In this document: positions 18,284 through 27,975 of the stretch, piece after piece
Numbering within the stretch: the first letter of the stretch is position 1
Layout: each line of letters begins with the position of its first letter
Source of the DNA: an uncultured Pelagibacteraceae bacterium
Lineage (GTDB): Bacteria > Pseudomonadota > Alphaproteobacteria > Pelagibacterales > Pelagibacteraceae
NCBI GenBank assembly: GCA_902583585.1
Contig: CACHWN010000005.1
Location: 23,248 to 87,247 of the forward strand
Direction of reading: 5' to 3'
DNA length: 64,000 bases
Translations under genes and position numbers: made by a program
Notes under the pieces: model-generated
Seen by the model: the letters and a program-made list of their open reading frames with translations, nothing else
Databases searched by the model: none
Told to the model about the DNA's origin: nothing

Positions 18284-19658
18284 CGGCTTGAATAATTTTA
18301 TTAGATATTTTTGAATTTTTCTTAATTTCATCAGAAATCAGAAAAGCTAGCTCCAAGGCTTGATCGGCATTCAATCTTGGATCACAATGCGTTCTATATC
18401 TATTAGATAGATCGTTTTCAGAAATTTTTTGAGCACCGCCAGTGCACTCTGTAACATCTTGACCTGTCATTTCTATATGTAATCCCCCTGCATAGCTACC
18501 CTCAGCTTGGCTAACTGCAAAAAAGTTTTTTACCTCTTTTAAAACGCTTTCAAAAGTTCTTGTTTTAAATCCAGTCGCAGCTTTAATAGTATTCCCATGC
18601 ATTGGATCACATGACCAAACTACTTTAATTCCCTCTTTCTTCACAGCTTTAATTAATTTAGGTAAATATTTCTCAACATTATCAGCGCCAAATCTAGAAA
18701 TTAAAGTTAATCTTCCAGGTTCATTTTCTGTGTTAAGAATGTTGCAAAGTTTTAAAAGCTCATCCGGTTTCATAGTAGGTCCACATTTAAGACCTATTGG
18801 ATTTTTGATACCCCTGCAAAATTCAACATGAGCTCCATCTGGTTGTCTTGTTCTATCCCCAATCCAAACAAAGTGCGCTGATGTATCATGATATTCTCCG
18901 GTTGTTGAGTCTATCCTTGTCATAGACTCCTCAAAAGGTAAAAGTAAAGCTTCGTGAGATGTATAAAAATTAACCGATCTTAATCTTCGATTATTATCAG
19001 AATTTATTCCACAAGCTTCCATAAAAGCTAGAGCATCACTAATCTTATCTTCTATCTCTTTATATTTTCCTTTAGTTTTATCTTTTATAAATCCTAAGTT
19101 CCATAAGTGAACCTGTCTTAAATCTGCAAATCCTCCTTGTGAAAAAGCTCTTAACAAATTTAACGTTGATGCAGATTGGGAATATGCTCTAAATAATCTT
19201 TTAGCATCAGGTATTCTCGCTTTTTCTGTAAATTCCATACCGTTTATATTATCTCCCAAATAACTTGGTAGTTCTTTTCCATCTTTTTTTTCCATAGGTG
19301 AGCTTCGAGGTTTAGAGAATTGACCTGCTATTCTTCCTACTTTTACAACTGGCATTGATGCAGAAGCGGTTAGAACTAAAGACATCTGCAAAAGAACCTT
19401 AAATGTATCCCTTATGTTGTCTGGATGAAATTCTGCAAAACTTTCAGCGCAATCACCTCCTTGCAATAAAAAAGCTTTGCCTTCAACTACATCGGCCAAA
19501 GCTTTTTTAAGTGATCTAGACTCACCTGCAAATACTAAAGGTGGATATTTTTTTATTTTGCTTAAAACTAAATCAAGTTCTTTTCTATCCTGATAAACAG
19601 GCAAATGTTTAGCAGGTAATTTAGTCCAACTATTTAAACTCCATTTTTTCATATTCAA
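18276..19658 (-). CDS. 3-deoxy-7-phosphoheptulonate (DAHP) synthase, class II
   Basis: 460 residues; condenses PEP and erythrose 4-phosphate, the first shikimate step. The class II form is recognised by N-terminal S-W[11 protein letters not shown], then [11 protein letters not shown] near residue 85, W-I-G-D-R-T-R near 245, and C-D-P-M-H-G-N-T near 350. It is not the short class I AroFGH type. A palindrome, ATTGCAAATGCAAT, is at 19675-19688 upstream of the start. It lies upstream of nadE in the same direction. Confidence 0.95.
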   Translation of the reverse strand: MNMKKWSLNSWTKLPAKHLPVYQDRKELDLVLSKIKKYPPLVFAGESRSLKKALADVVEGKAFLLQGGDCAESFAEFHPDNIRDTFKVLLQMSLVLTASASMPVVKVGRIAGQFSKPRSSPMEKKDGKELPSYLGDNINGMEFTEKARIPDAKRLFRAYSQSASTLNLLRAFSQGGFADLRQVHLWNLGFIKDKTKGKYKEIEDKISDALAFMEACGINSDNNRRLRSVNFYTSHEALLLPFEESMTRIDSTTGEYHDTSAHFVWIGDRTRQPDGAHVEFCRGIKNPIGLKCGPTMKPDELLKLCNILNTENEPGRLTLISRFGADNVEKYLPKLIKAVKKEGIKVVWSCDPMHGNTIKAATGFKTRTFESVLKEVKNFFAVSQAEGSYAGGLHIEMTGQDVTECTGGAQKISENDLSNRYRTHCDPRLNADQALELAFLISDEIKKNSKISNKIIQAAS

Positions 19659-19735
19659 CTTACGGTATATATATATTGCAAATGCAATTTTTCCAAGCGG
19701 GAATATAAATAAATTGCTTTAAAAAATCAAAAAAG

Positions 19736-20149
19736 TCAAAATTTTTCAGCTTTTTTATTTAAAGAGATCAAAATTGTTTCAATGTCTAACGAAGGATACT
19801 TTTTTTTAAATTTGTTTTTAATCATTATGAAGGATTTACTGTGAATTTTTGTTTCATTAATCTTATTAAACTTTTTTTTACCATTAATCATTTTCGCAGC
19901 GCCACAATCATAATGATTAATTACAATAAGTTTTCTAATTTTATGTAATTTAACAGAAACATCAATGTTATCCCAAAAAGATTTATGCCATTTTTTAAAT
20001 CTAATTGCTGTAACTCCAATGGCAGATCCTGCTAAAGTGAAAGCACTATATTTTCCATTTAATTTTCTTTTTTTTAAATAATTATAAACAATAGGCTGGA
20101 ACCTTGGGTCCATACATGAAAGAACCATGGCCTGATATTTTTTTTTCAT
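19736..20149 (-). CDS. Short beta-carbonic anhydrase-like zinc protein
   Basis: 137 residues, shorter than usual beta-carbonic anhydrases (about 200). The zinc set is present: L-S-C-M-D-P-R near residue 12 (Cys with the Asp-Arg dyad) and N-H-Y-D-C-G-A-A near 80 (His and Cys). Family resemblance is clear, but the C-terminal helices are largely missing, so activity is uncertain. It lies 1 nt after glmS in the same direction, an unexplained pairing with amino-sugar synthesis. It could be a carbonic-anhydrase-related protein instead of an active enzyme. Confidence 0.7.
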   Translation of the reverse strand: MKKKYQAMVLSCMDPRFQPIVYNYLKKRKLNGKYSAFTLAGSAIGVTAIRFKKWHKSFWDNIDVSVKLHKIRKLIVINHYDCGAAKMINGKKKFNKINETKIHSKSFIMIKNKFKKKYPSLDIETILISLNKKAEKF

Positions 20150-20150
20150 T

Positions 20151-21968
20151 TTATTCTACTGTAACTGATTTTGCTAAATTTCTAGGTTTATCAATATCAC
20201 AATCTTTTAATAAAGCTACATGATAAGCTAATAACTGTAATGGTATAGTAAGTAATAATGGTGATAGAAGATTATCTATTCGCGGAACCCTCAAGCGATA
20301 TCTTATATTAGTGCTTAATAATCTTTTTTTGTTATCTGTAATAAAAAAAATCTTACCTCCTCTTGCTATAACTTCTTGTGTATTAGATAAAGTTTTTTCA
20401 TAGTATTTATCCTTTGGAGCTATTACAATTACTGGTAAGCCCTCTTCAATCAAAGCTAAAGGTCCATGCTTCATTTCTCCAGCTGGATACCCCTCGGCGT
20501 GTAAATATGAGAGTTCTTTTAATTTTAATGCTCCTTCAAGAGCGATAGGAAATGAACTTCCTCTTCCTAAAAACATTGAACCGTTTGCATCTAAGAATTC
20601 TTTAGCCATCAATTGAATTTCATTTTCCAATTTAAAAGTATTTTTAATTGACTCTGGAAGTTTATGTAAATTTCTTAAATATTCATCATACTTGTTTTTA
20701 TCGATATCACCTCTGACCTTAGAAAGTTTTAAAGATAAGATATATAAAACTATTAACTGTCCTAAAAAAGCTTTTGTAGAAGCAACGCCAATTTCTGGTC
20801 CAGCGTGAATAGGTAAAACCCAGTCAGAACTTCTTGCGATTGTGCTTTCAACTACATTAACAATTGAACAAGTTTTAACTTTATTTTTTTTACATATATC
20901 TAATGCAGCGGCAGTATCAGCTGTTTCACCGGATTGAGAAACGAATATATATAAATTTTTAGGATTAAATTTAATATTTCTATATCTAAATTCTGAAGCT
21001 ATATCTATTTCTACGTCAATTGTTGTTAATTCTTCAAGCCAATATTTTGCTACTAAACATGAATGATAAGCCGTACCGCATCCAATCAAAATAATTTTAT
21101 TTATTTGTTTAGGTTCAATAGGAAAATTATAAATATTTATGTCTTTTTTAATACTATCAGTATATTCATTTAAACATTTCTTGATCGTACTAGCTTGTTC
21201 AAATATTTCTTTAGACATAAAATTTTTATAATCACCCTTGTCAGAAATGTTCTCGTCATCTGAAACTGTATAAATTTTTTTATTTATTTTCTTTAAATTA
21301 ACGTCATAAAAAGCAATATCACTTTTCGTAAGCATACATAATTCTCCATCATCTAAATAAGAAATTTTATTTGTCATAGATTTCAATGCATAAGAGTCTG
21401 ATCCCAAATAATTTTCCTCGTTAGAGTAACCTACAGCTAATGGGCTGCCTCTTCTAGCTCCGACAATAATATCTGAAAAATTTTTGAATATAATTCCTAA
21501 AGCAAAACTGCCCTTTAATTTTCTTAAAGTTTTAAAAACTGCCTCTAAAGGTTCAGATTTTTCCAAAAACTGTGTCACTAATAACGTGATTACCTCAGTA
21601 TCAGTTTGCGACTTAAACTTAAAACCCTTTATTTCAAGATCTTTTTTAAGTTCATCTGAATTTTCAATAATTCCATTATGAACCACAGAGACTTTTTCTG
21701 ATGAGTGAGGATGCGCATTGATAATATTGGGTACACCGTGAGTAGCCCATCTTACGTGACCTATTCCAATATTTCCTTCAGACGGGTTTTTAAATAATAT
21801 TTTTTCGAGCTCATCTACTCTTCCAGAACATTTTTTTTCATTTATCTGACTGTTGTTCAAAGTTGCTAGGCCTGCAGAGTCATAACCTCGATATTCTAAT
21901 TTCTTAAGAGAGTTAATTATATTGATTGAAACAGGTTTGTTACTTGCTATACCAATAATTCCACACAT
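20151..21968 (-). CDS. glmS: Glucosamine-6-phosphate synthase (isomerising)
   Basis: 605 residues; makes glucosamine 6-phosphate from fructose 6-phosphate and glutamine. Met is followed by Cys2 (M-C-G-I-I-G-I), the glutaminase nucleophile. G-H-V-R-W-A-T-H-G is near residue 73. The SIS isomerase domains carry I-G-C-G-T-A-Y-H-S and S-Q-S-G-E-T-A-D-T, and the C-terminus ends N-L-A-K-S-V-T-V-E, as in GlmS. Its start overlaps the GlmU-like stop, linking two consecutive steps. I see no glmS ribozyme upstream; there is no room for one. Confidence 0.96.
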   Translation of the reverse strand: MCGIIGIASNKPVSINIINSLKKLEYRGYDSAGLATLNNSQINEKKCSGRVDELEKILFKNPSEGNIGIGHVRWATHGVPNIINAHPHSSEKVSVVHNGIIENSDELKKDLEIKGFKFKSQTDTEVITLLVTQFLEKSEPLEAVFKTLRKLKGSFALGIIFKNFSDIIVGARRGSPLAVGYSNEENYLGSDSYALKSMTNKISYLDDGELCMLTKSDIAFYDVNLKKINKKIYTVSDDENISDKGDYKNFMSKEIFEQASTIKKCLNEYTDSIKKDINIYNFPIEPKQINKIILIGCGTAYHSCLVAKYWLEELTTIDVEIDIASEFRYRNIKFNPKNLYIFVSQSGETADTAAALDICKKNKVKTCSIVNVVESTIARSSDWVLPIHAGPEIGVASTKAFLGQLIVLYILSLKLSKVRGDIDKNKYDEYLRNLHKLPESIKNTFKLENEIQLMAKEFLDANGSMFLGRGSSFPIALEGALKLKELSYLHAEGYPAGEMKHGPLALIEEGLPVIVIAPKDKYYEKTLSNTQEVIARGGKIFFITDNKKRLLSTNIRYRLRVPRIDNLLSPLLLTIPLQLLAYHVALLKDCDIDKPRNLAKSVTVE

Positions 21969-22654
21969 TATTTTTTCTTTCTTTTATAGTTTTTAATTTC
22001 AAGCTGAGGTGCTCTCGTGATTGCCAATGACTTTTTTTTCACGTTTTTTGTGATTACAGATCCAGCTCCAACAACACTATTTTTATTAATACTTACTGGA
22101 GCAACTAAGGAAGAATTTGACCCTATTAAAACATTATCAGATATTTTTGTTTTACGTTTTTTAAAACCATCGTAATTACATGTAATTGTGCCTGCGCCAA
22201 CGTTGGAATTTTTTCCAATTGAGGTATCGCCAATATACGACAGGTGACTTACTTTTGAATTTTGATTAATTGAGGATTTTTTTGTTTCTACAAAATTTCC
22301 AATTTTAGTATTTTTTTTCAAAATAGTTCCCTCTCTTAATCTAGCGTAGGGACCGATGATTACATTTTTTTCAATTTTAGTTCCTTCTAAATGACTAAAA
22401 GATTTTATATGAGAATTGTCTCCAATTTTTACTTTTGGACCGATTACAACATATGGATCTATTGTTACGTTTTTTCCAAATGAAGTATCTTCCGATAAAA
22501 ATATTGTTTCTGGTGCAATTAAATTTACCCCATTCTTCAATGCTTTGTTTCTTAATAATTCTTGCAAAAGCCTGTATGAATTAGCTTTGTTTAATTTATT
22601 ATTTGTATTCATTAAAAATTTCTTTACATTATTAATGTAACTGAAATAAGTCAC
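21968..22654 (-). CDS. glmU: GlmU acetyltransferase half only (left-handed beta-helix)
   Basis: 228 residues matching only the C-terminal half of bifunctional GlmU (normally about 450). The sequence opens with the linker (N-N-K-L-N-K then [11 protein letters not shown]), followed by hexapeptide repeats. It contains the acetyltransferase features [20 protein letters not shown], and [11 protein letters not shown]. The N-terminal uridylyltransferase domain with its GxGTRM loop is absent. Only 27 bp separate this start from divergent gph, so it is not encoded just upstream. It would acetylate glucosamine 1-phosphate. A second start (M-N-T-N-N-K) 14 codons in is also plausible. Confidence 0.88.
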   Translation of the reverse strand: MTYFSYINNVKKFLMNTNNKLNKANSYRLLQELLRNKALKNGVNLIAPETIFLSEDTSFGKNVTIDPYVVIGPKVKIGDNSHIKSFSHLEGTKIEKNVIIGPYARLREGTILKKNTKIGNFVETKKSSINQNSKVSHLSYIGDTSIGKNSNVGAGTITCNYDGFKKRKTKISDNVLIGSNSSLVAPVSINKNSVVGAGSVITKNVKKKSLAITRAPQLEIKNYKRKKK

Positions 22655-22681
22655 AAAATATTTCTTTTTAATACTTTAAAA

Positions 22682-23344
22682 ATGAGTCAAATTTACACAA
22701 TTCTTTTTGATCTTGACGGAACCATAGTAAATACTGCGCCAGATTTAATGGCTGCTCATAATCATGTAATGAGAAAGTTTGGTCACTCAGAAAAAAAACT
22801 TGAGGACATTAAGTCTCTTGCAGGAAAAGGTGCATGGGTGATGATGCAAAAATCTTTTAAACAAGAAATAAAAGATGAGAAAATAAAACAAGAAATGACT
22901 AAAGAGTTTATTGATTTTTATTCAAAAAATATTGATAAAGAGAGTGTTCCAGTAAAAGGTGTAATTGATTTTTTTAATTGGGCAAAAAATAAAAATATCT
23001 CAATGGCAGTTTGCACCAATAAACAAGAGAGGCTAGCGATAGATTTATTAAAAAAACTAAACTTATTCAAATTTTTTGATTATGTCGCTGGTTCAGATAC
23101 TTTTGCATTTAATAAACCTGACCCTAGACATCTAACAGATGTGGTTGAAATTATTGGCGGTGATTTAAAAAAAACAATTATGGTCGGAGATAGCGAAGTT
23201 GATGCCTTATCTGCGCAAAATGCTACGTTACCATTTGTTTTAGTTAAAGATGGATATACGGAAAAAACTGAAAAAGAAATTAAGCACGATGAGCTAATTT
23301 CCGACTATATTAATTTTGAAAAAATTATTGAAAAATATTTATGA
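22682..23344 (+). CDS. gph: Phosphoglycolate phosphatase-type HAD hydrolase
   Basis: 220 residues. HAD motif I is F-D-L-D-G-T-I-V-N-T near residue 9, motif II C-T-N-K near 115, the P-D-P region near 150, and motif III with G-D-S-E-V-D near 172. The cap domain suggests a phosphoglycolate phosphatase, which removes 2-phosphoglycolate formed by DNA repair or oxygenation. Related HAD phosphatases with other sugar-phosphate substrates are hard to exclude. It diverges from the truncated glmU and overlaps the LysE-type exporter by 4 nt. Confidence 0.82.
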   Translation: MSQIYTILFDLDGTIVNTAPDLMAAHNHVMRKFGHSEKKLEDIKSLAGKGAWVMMQKSFKQEIKDEKIKQEMTKEFIDFYSKNIDKESVPVKGVIDFFNWAKNKNISMAVCTNKQERLAIDLLKKLNLFKFFDYVAGSDTFAFNKPDPRHLTDVVEIIGGDLKKTIMVGDSEVDALSAQNATLPFVLVKDGYTEKTEKEIKHDELISDYINFEKIIEKYL

Positions 23345-23940
23345 TTAATTTTGCTCTCTTTTCAGCATTATCAACTTTTTATTTCACAATGTTTTTTACC
23401 CCAGGACCTAATAATGCAATGCTCACTGCGTCAGGTATGAAATTTGGATTTGTGAGGACTTTGCCGCATTTAATTGGCATACCTTTAGGTCATATTTTTC
23501 AAATTGGGCTTACTTGTTTTGGCTTAGCAAACCTATTCTTGATTTATCCTCAAATCCAATTTTACATGAAAATCTTATGCTTTGTTTATTTGCTTTACTT
23601 GGGCTGGAAAATGATTGGATCATTTTCTATGGTTCAAAAAGAGACTGGAAGACCATTAAGATTTTACGAAGCATCATTATTCCAATTCATAAATCCAAAA
23701 GCTTGGTCAATTGCAGTCACTGTTGCCTCAGGTTTTTTTCCCACTGATGAAAATATATTTATAGGGGTTGCGTTTGTAACCATCACCGCAGCAGTAATTT
23801 GTTTTCCAACAATCAGTCTTTGGGCTCTATTTGGAAGTGGATTAAGAAAATTTGTGGGAGATATTAAAATAAAAAAAATTATAGAATATGTGTTAGCGCT
23901 ATTATTAGTATTAACTGGTATATTTATTCTTATTAAATAA
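23341..23940 (+). CDS. LysE/RhtB family amino-acid exporter
   Basis: 199 residues with five to six hydrophobic helices. The family hallmark F-T-P-G-P-N-N-A-M-L is in the first helix region near residue 21, then G-I-P-L-G-H and Q-F-I-N-P-K-A-W. Members export lysine, threonine, homoserine lactones and similar compounds; the substrate here is unknown. It overlaps gph by 4 nt, and the prpB start lies 43 bp after it. Confidence 0.88.
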   Translation: MINFALFSALSTFYFTMFFTPGPNNAMLTASGMKFGFVRTLPHLIGIPLGHIFQIGLTCFGLANLFLIYPQIQFYMKILCFVYLLYLGWKMIGSFSMVQKETGRPLRFYEASLFQFINPKAWSIAVTVASGFFPTDENIFIGVAFVTITAAVICFPTISLWALFGSGLRKFVGDIKIKKIIEYVLALLLVLTGIFILIK

Positions 23941-23983
23941 TAGCCTTTGATTTTTATTATTCTCTTTAATATAAACTTCGCAG

Positions 23984-24880
23984 ATGCATTTTACAAAAAA
24001 AAACAGTTTTGAAAAAAGATTAGAATTTGTAAAAAATTTACAATCAAAAAAACTTCTTAGATTCCCTGGTGCTTTTAATCCGTTGTGTGCGAAACTTATA
24101 GCCGAAATTGGATTTGATGGAGTTTACATCTCAGGTGGTGTTATGTCCAATGACCTAGGTTTACCTGATATAGGATTAACAACTCTGGACCAAGTAAGTT
24201 ACAGGGCTAAACAAATTTCTAGGGTAACTGACCTTCCTACCATAGTCGATGCGGATACAGGATTTAAAAATTGTAAAAAAACAATTATTACTTTTGAGGA
24301 AAAAGGTTTAGCAGGTTGTCATATAGAAGATCAAATAGCTGAGAAAAGGTGCGGACACTTAGATAACAAAGAGTTAATATCAAAAGATGAAATGGTAAAA
24401 AAGATCCAAGAGTCTGTAAATGCTAGAAAAGATAAAAATTTTCTTATTATCGTAAGAACTGATGCAAATACTGTTGAAGGTATTGATAAAACATTAGATA
24501 GAATTAAATCTTATGAGGATGCTGGCGCAGATATGATTTTTCCAGAGGCTATGAAAGATGAAAAGGAGTTTGAAAAAGTCAGAAAAGTATCAAAAGGATT
24601 TTTACTGGCGAACATGACAGAATTTGGAAAATCTAAATTATTGAATAAATCACAATTAGAAAATTTAGGATATAATTTAGTTATTTATCCTGTAACAACG
24701 CAAAGACTAGCTATGCAAAATGTTGAGTTAGGACTTAAATCAATATTTAAAGATGGTCATCAAAATAATATAATTGACAAAATGCAGACTAGAAAAAGGT
24801 TGTACGAGTTAGTAGAATATGAGAAATACAATACGCCTGATAAAAAAATCACAGATTTTTCTACAGAGGGACATGAATAA
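23984..24880 (+). CDS. prpB: 2-methylisocitrate lyase (isocitrate lyase/PEP mutase family)
   Basis: 298 residues. F-P-G-A-F-N-P-L-C-A-K near residue 27, the metal-binding D-A-D-T-G-F near 85, and E-D-Q-I-A-E-K-R-C-G-H near 112 (catalytic K-R-C-G-H loop) mark the PrpB/isocitrate lyase group. PrpB splits 2-methylisocitrate to pyruvate and succinate. It overlaps prpC by 1 nt, which supports the methylcitrate-cycle assignment over oxaloacetate decarboxylase or other members. No prpD follows. Confidence 0.9.
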   Translation: MHFTKKNSFEKRLEFVKNLQSKKLLRFPGAFNPLCAKLIAEIGFDGVYISGGVMSNDLGLPDIGLTTLDQVSYRAKQISRVTDLPTIVDADTGFKNCKKTIITFEEKGLAGCHIEDQIAEKRCGHLDNKELISKDEMVKKIQESVNARKDKNFLIIVRTDANTVEGIDKTLDRIKSYEDAGADMIFPEAMKDEKEFEKVRKVSKGFLLANMTEFGKSKLLNKSQLENLGYNLVIYPVTTQRLAMQNVELGLKSIFKDGHQNNIIDKMQTRKRLYELVEYEKYNTPDKKITDFSTEGHE

Positions 24881-26004
24881 TGAGTGAAGAAATTAAAAAA
24901 GGTTTGTTAGGAATAGTTGTTGACGAAACTACTATATCACACGTAGTTCCAGAACTAAGTGCCTTGACCTATAGAGGTTATACAGTTCAGGAACTTTGTG
25001 ATAAATGTGATTTCGAAGAAGTTGCATATTTAGTACTGAATGGGGAACTGCCTAACAAAAGTCAGCTGAAAAAATTCATCAAACAAGAAAGATCAGAGAG
25101 AAAACTTTCTAAACAAATATTAAATGATATTAAAAAAATGCCTCGAAACGCTCATCCTATGGATGTAATCAGAACGTGTGTAAGTTTAATGGCCTTAGAA
25201 GATAAAGACACTAAAGACAATTCTCCTAAAGCAAACATGAGAAAAGCAATGAGAATATTTGCTAAAACGCCGACAGCTGTTGCTGCTTATTTCAGAACAC
25301 GAAAAGGCAAATCAATTATAGCTCCAAGTAAAAAATTATCTTTTTCAGAAAATTTCTTTAAAATGATGTTTAACAAAGTTCCGGATAAGGAGATAGTAAG
25401 AGCATTTGATATTTCTCTAATTTTATACGCGGAACATAGTTTTAACGTTTCAACATTCACAGCTAGAACAATTACATCCAGCTTATCTGATTTACATGGT
25501 GCAATAACTGGAGCTATAGCTTCTTTAAAAGGTCCATTACATGGTGGAGCTAATGAAGCAGTAATGCATATGATGAAAGAAATTGGAAAGCCTGAAAAAG
25601 CAAAAGCTTGGATTGAAAATGCATTAAATAAAAAAAAGGTAGTAATGGGATTTGGGCACAGAGTTTACCGTACAGGGGACTCGAGAGTACCAACAATGAA
25701 ACACTATATGTTTAAAGTAGCTAAGCTTTTGAAAAAAGAAAAATATACGAGAATGTACGAAATTTTAGAAAAAGTAATGTTACAAAGAAAAAATATCCAT
25801 CCAAATGTAGATTTTCCATGTGGTCCAACTTATTATATGATGGGTATCGATATAGATTTTTACACACCAATATTTGTCATGTCACGTATCACAGGTTGGT
25901 CCGCTCACATCATGGAACAACATGCTTCAAATAAACTTATTAGACCTTTATCAAAATATAGAGGAGCAGAAGTAAGAGAAGTTATGCTTTTGAATCAACG
26001 ATGA
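24880..26004 (+). CDS. prpC: 2-methylcitrate synthase
   Basis: 374 residues of the citrate synthase fold; condenses propionyl-CoA with oxaloacetate. Catalytic His regions L-Y-A-E-H-S-F-N near 188 and G-F-G-H-R-V-Y-R near 262, and Asp in N-V-D-F near 313, are visible. Short length and linkage to prpB favour methylcitrate over housekeeping citrate synthase. The stop overlaps the start of a 59-residue membrane protein. Confidence 0.92.
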   Translation: MSEEIKKGLLGIVVDETTISHVVPELSALTYRGYTVQELCDKCDFEEVAYLVLNGELPNKSQLKKFIKQERSERKLSKQILNDIKKMPRNAHPMDVIRTCVSLMALEDKDTKDNSPKANMRKAMRIFAKTPTAVAAYFRTRKGKSIIAPSKKLSFSENFFKMMFNKVPDKEIVRAFDISLILYAEHSFNVSTFTARTITSSLSDLHGAITGAIASLKGPLHGGANEAVMHMMKEIGKPEKAKAWIENALNKKKVVMGFGHRVYRTGDSRVPTMKHYMFKVAKLLKKEKYTRMYEILEKVMLQRKNIHPNVDFPCGPTYYMMGIDIDFYTPIFVMSRITGWSAHIMEQHASNKLIRPLSKYRGAEVREVMLLNQR

Positions 26005-26180
26005 TGATTACATTAACAGATTTACTTTTATTTTTTATTTTAGTTACACTAGCTACTTACACTTTCATGCCTTGGAAGGGTATAGACAAAGGCTCAGGTT
26101 TGAAACTCTACGGACAGTGGTTTATTTGGTTTGCCATTTTTGGTGTAGTTATCTTAGTGTTTAATAGTGTCATCAATTAA
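26001..26180 (+). CDS. 59-residue double-spanning membrane protein
   Basis: Read directly from the sequence: ATG at 26001 (a second ATG at 26004), stop at 26178-26180. Two hydrophobic stretches, about residues 5-23 and 40-57, are joined by a charged loop containing P-W-K-G-I-D-K-G-S-G. It overlaps prpC by 4 nt and the methyltransferase GTG start by 14 nt, so it fills the gap exactly as a translationally coupled gene would. I do not recognise the family. Without it this 162-bp gap would be unusually long for the locus. Confidence 0.7.
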   Translation: MMITLTDLLLFFILVTLATYTFMPWKGIDKGSGLKLYGQWFIWFAIFGVVILVFNSVIN

Positions 26181-27066
26181 AAAATTTTTTCAAGAAACTA
26201 GAATTCTTGATGGCGGAATGGGTCAAGAGCTTCTAAATAGAGGAGTCAAAACCCACGGTTCTCTTTGGGGAGCGTCTGCACTTTTGAATAAGAAATATCA
26301 TAAAGTTGTAGTGAAAACCCATTTAGATTTTATCAACGCAGGAGCTGAAGTAATTGTTACAAATAGTTTTGGAAGCAGGCGAAGAAGATTAATTGAAAAT
26401 AATTTAGAGAATAAATATGCACAGTTAAATAAACTTGCAGGATTCTTAGCAAAAAAAGCAGTAAAAATCTCAAAAAAAAAAATTATGATCGCAGGAAGCC
26501 TTCCTCCTCAAAATTTTACATATATGGCAGACCTCGGGAGGGATAAAAAGTTCATCAAAGATAGTTTTAAAAGCCAAGCGAAATATTTATTTCCTTATGT
26601 AGATTTTTTTTATTTAGACGTTATGAGTAGTTATGAGGAATGTAAAATCGGTTTGGATGTTACTAAAAATTTAAAAAAAGAAACTCTAATTGGTATTCAT
26701 TTGAGAAAAAACGATACACTTCCATCAGGTGAAAAGTTTTTTGATGTAGTAAAAAAATTAGAGAAATATAAGCCTCTAGGTTTTATTGCATCCTGTGTTT
26801 CGGTAGAAGACGCTGGCAAAATAATGAAAAAAATAAAAAAAGTAAATTATCCAATAGGATTTAAGATAAATGCATTTAGACATATACCAATAGGATGGAA
26901 GCCAGATGCTAACAATCCCAATTTACAACTAGGGATGAGAAAAGATTTAACTCCAAAAAAATTTTTTAATGTTTGTAGAAAATTTAAAAATTTAGGTGCA
27001 AAGATAATTGGTGGTTGTTGTGAAATCAGCCCTAAACATATTCAATTATTAAAGGATTTAAAGTAA
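26167..27066 (+). CDS. Homocysteine S-methyltransferase family protein
   Basis: 299 residues with a GTG start inside the small membrane protein gene. L-D-G-G-M-G-Q-E-L is near residue 15, a central Cys is in A-S-C-V-S-V, and I-G-G-C-C-E-I-S-P near 282 completes the three-cysteine zinc site of Pfam S-methyl_trans. Such enzymes transfer a methyl group from betaine, S-methylmethionine or a similar donor to homocysteine. A betaine-type ABC transporter converges on it with a 0-bp gap, which hints at betaine as donor. That is inference. Confidence 0.82.
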   Translation: MSSIKKFFQETRILDGGMGQELLNRGVKTHGSLWGASALLNKKYHKVVVKTHLDFINAGAEVIVTNSFGSRRRRLIENNLENKYAQLNKLAGFLAKKAVKISKKKIMIAGSLPPQNFTYMADLGRDKKFIKDSFKSQAKYLFPYVDFFYLDVMSSYEECKIGLDVTKNLKKETLIGIHLRKNDTLPSGEKFFDVVKKLEKYKPLGFIASCVSVEDAGKIMKKIKKVNYPIGFKINAFRHIPIGWKPDANNPNLQLGMRKDLTPKKFFNVCRKFKNLGAKIIGGCCEISPKHIQLLKDLK

Positions 27067-27957
27067 TTATTTTTTTGCCTCTTTATGTTTTTGAATTCTT
27101 CTAGCGTAATTTTGAGAAATTCGATCAAATATTATTGCTAGTGCAACTATAGCTAATCCATTCATTAAACCCAATGCGAGGAATTGATTGGAAATAGATC
27201 TTAAAATTGGAACACCTAAACCACTTACACCAATCATTGAAGCAATAACAACCATCGCTAACGCCATCATTATGGTTTGATTTACTCCAGTCATGATTGA
27301 AGGGAGTGCTAAAGGTATTTCAATTTTAAATAAGATAATTCTTTTTTTAATACCCAAAGCTTTTGCTGCCTCAACCACTCTCCTATCAACCTCCCTGATT
27401 CCTAAATTTGTAAGTCTCACAATTGGTGGAATTGCATAAACACAAACAGCTAATAAACCAGGCACTTTTCCAATACCTAAAAGCATTATAATTGGAATTA
27501 AATAAACGAAAGTTGGAATAGTTTGCATCATATCTAATACTGGAGACAAAATATTTTTTAATCTTTCAGATCTAGCCATTAAGATTCCAATAGGGGTGCC
27601 TAGTATTAAACAAATTAAAGTGGCTACAGATATGATGGCCATTGTAGACATAGTATCTTTCCACATACCAAAATAACCAATTACAAAAAAACTTATCGCT
27701 GTACCTATTGATAACTTAAAACTTCTTGAGCTTAGCCAGGCCAAAAAAGACAATAAAAAGATTATTAAAGGCCAAGGAGTAGTAATTAAAAACTTTTCAA
27801 ACCAAACTAAAAATTTTAATAGAGGGCCAAAAAAGCCCTCTATTGAATCTCCATACTCTCGAGAAAAGTCTTTAAAGGTAAGGTCAATACCTTTTTTCAA
27901 ATCTCTTAAACTTTCCCTCTCCATTGAGGGAAATTTTAAGAAGAATTCGAGTTGCAT
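27067..27957 (-). CDS. proW: Glycine betaine/proline ABC transporter permease
   Basis: 296 residues with an N-terminal cytosolic stretch, then about 6-7 helices. The BPD permease signature is visible as E-A-A-K-A-L-G-I-K-K-R-x-I-L-F-K-I-E-I-P-L-A-L-P near residue 195, the EAA loop contacting the ATPase. It lies 18 nt downstream of the binding-protein gene. No ATPase (proV/opuAA) follows here; the next gene is convergent. Confidence 0.9.
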   Translation of the reverse strand: MQLEFFLKFPSMERESLRDLKKGIDLTFKDFSREYGDSIEGFFGPLLKFLVWFEKFLITTPWPLIIFLLSFLAWLSSRSFKLSIGTAISFFVIGYFGMWKDTMSTMAIISVATLICLILGTPIGILMARSERLKNILSPVLDMMQTIPTFVYLIPIIMLLGIGKVPGLLAVCVYAIPPIVRLTNLGIREVDRRVVEAAKALGIKKRIILFKIEIPLALPSIMTGVNQTIMMALAMVVIASMIGVSGLGVPILRSISNQFLALGLMNGLAIVALAIIFDRISQNYARRIQKHKEAKK

Positions 27958-27975
27958 CTAAAACAGTAATTTAAA

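Noticed and set aside
21968-21995. glmS ribozyme upstream of glmS
   Set aside because: The glmS start codon overlaps the preceding gene, leaving no untranslated space for the roughly 150-nt ribozyme.
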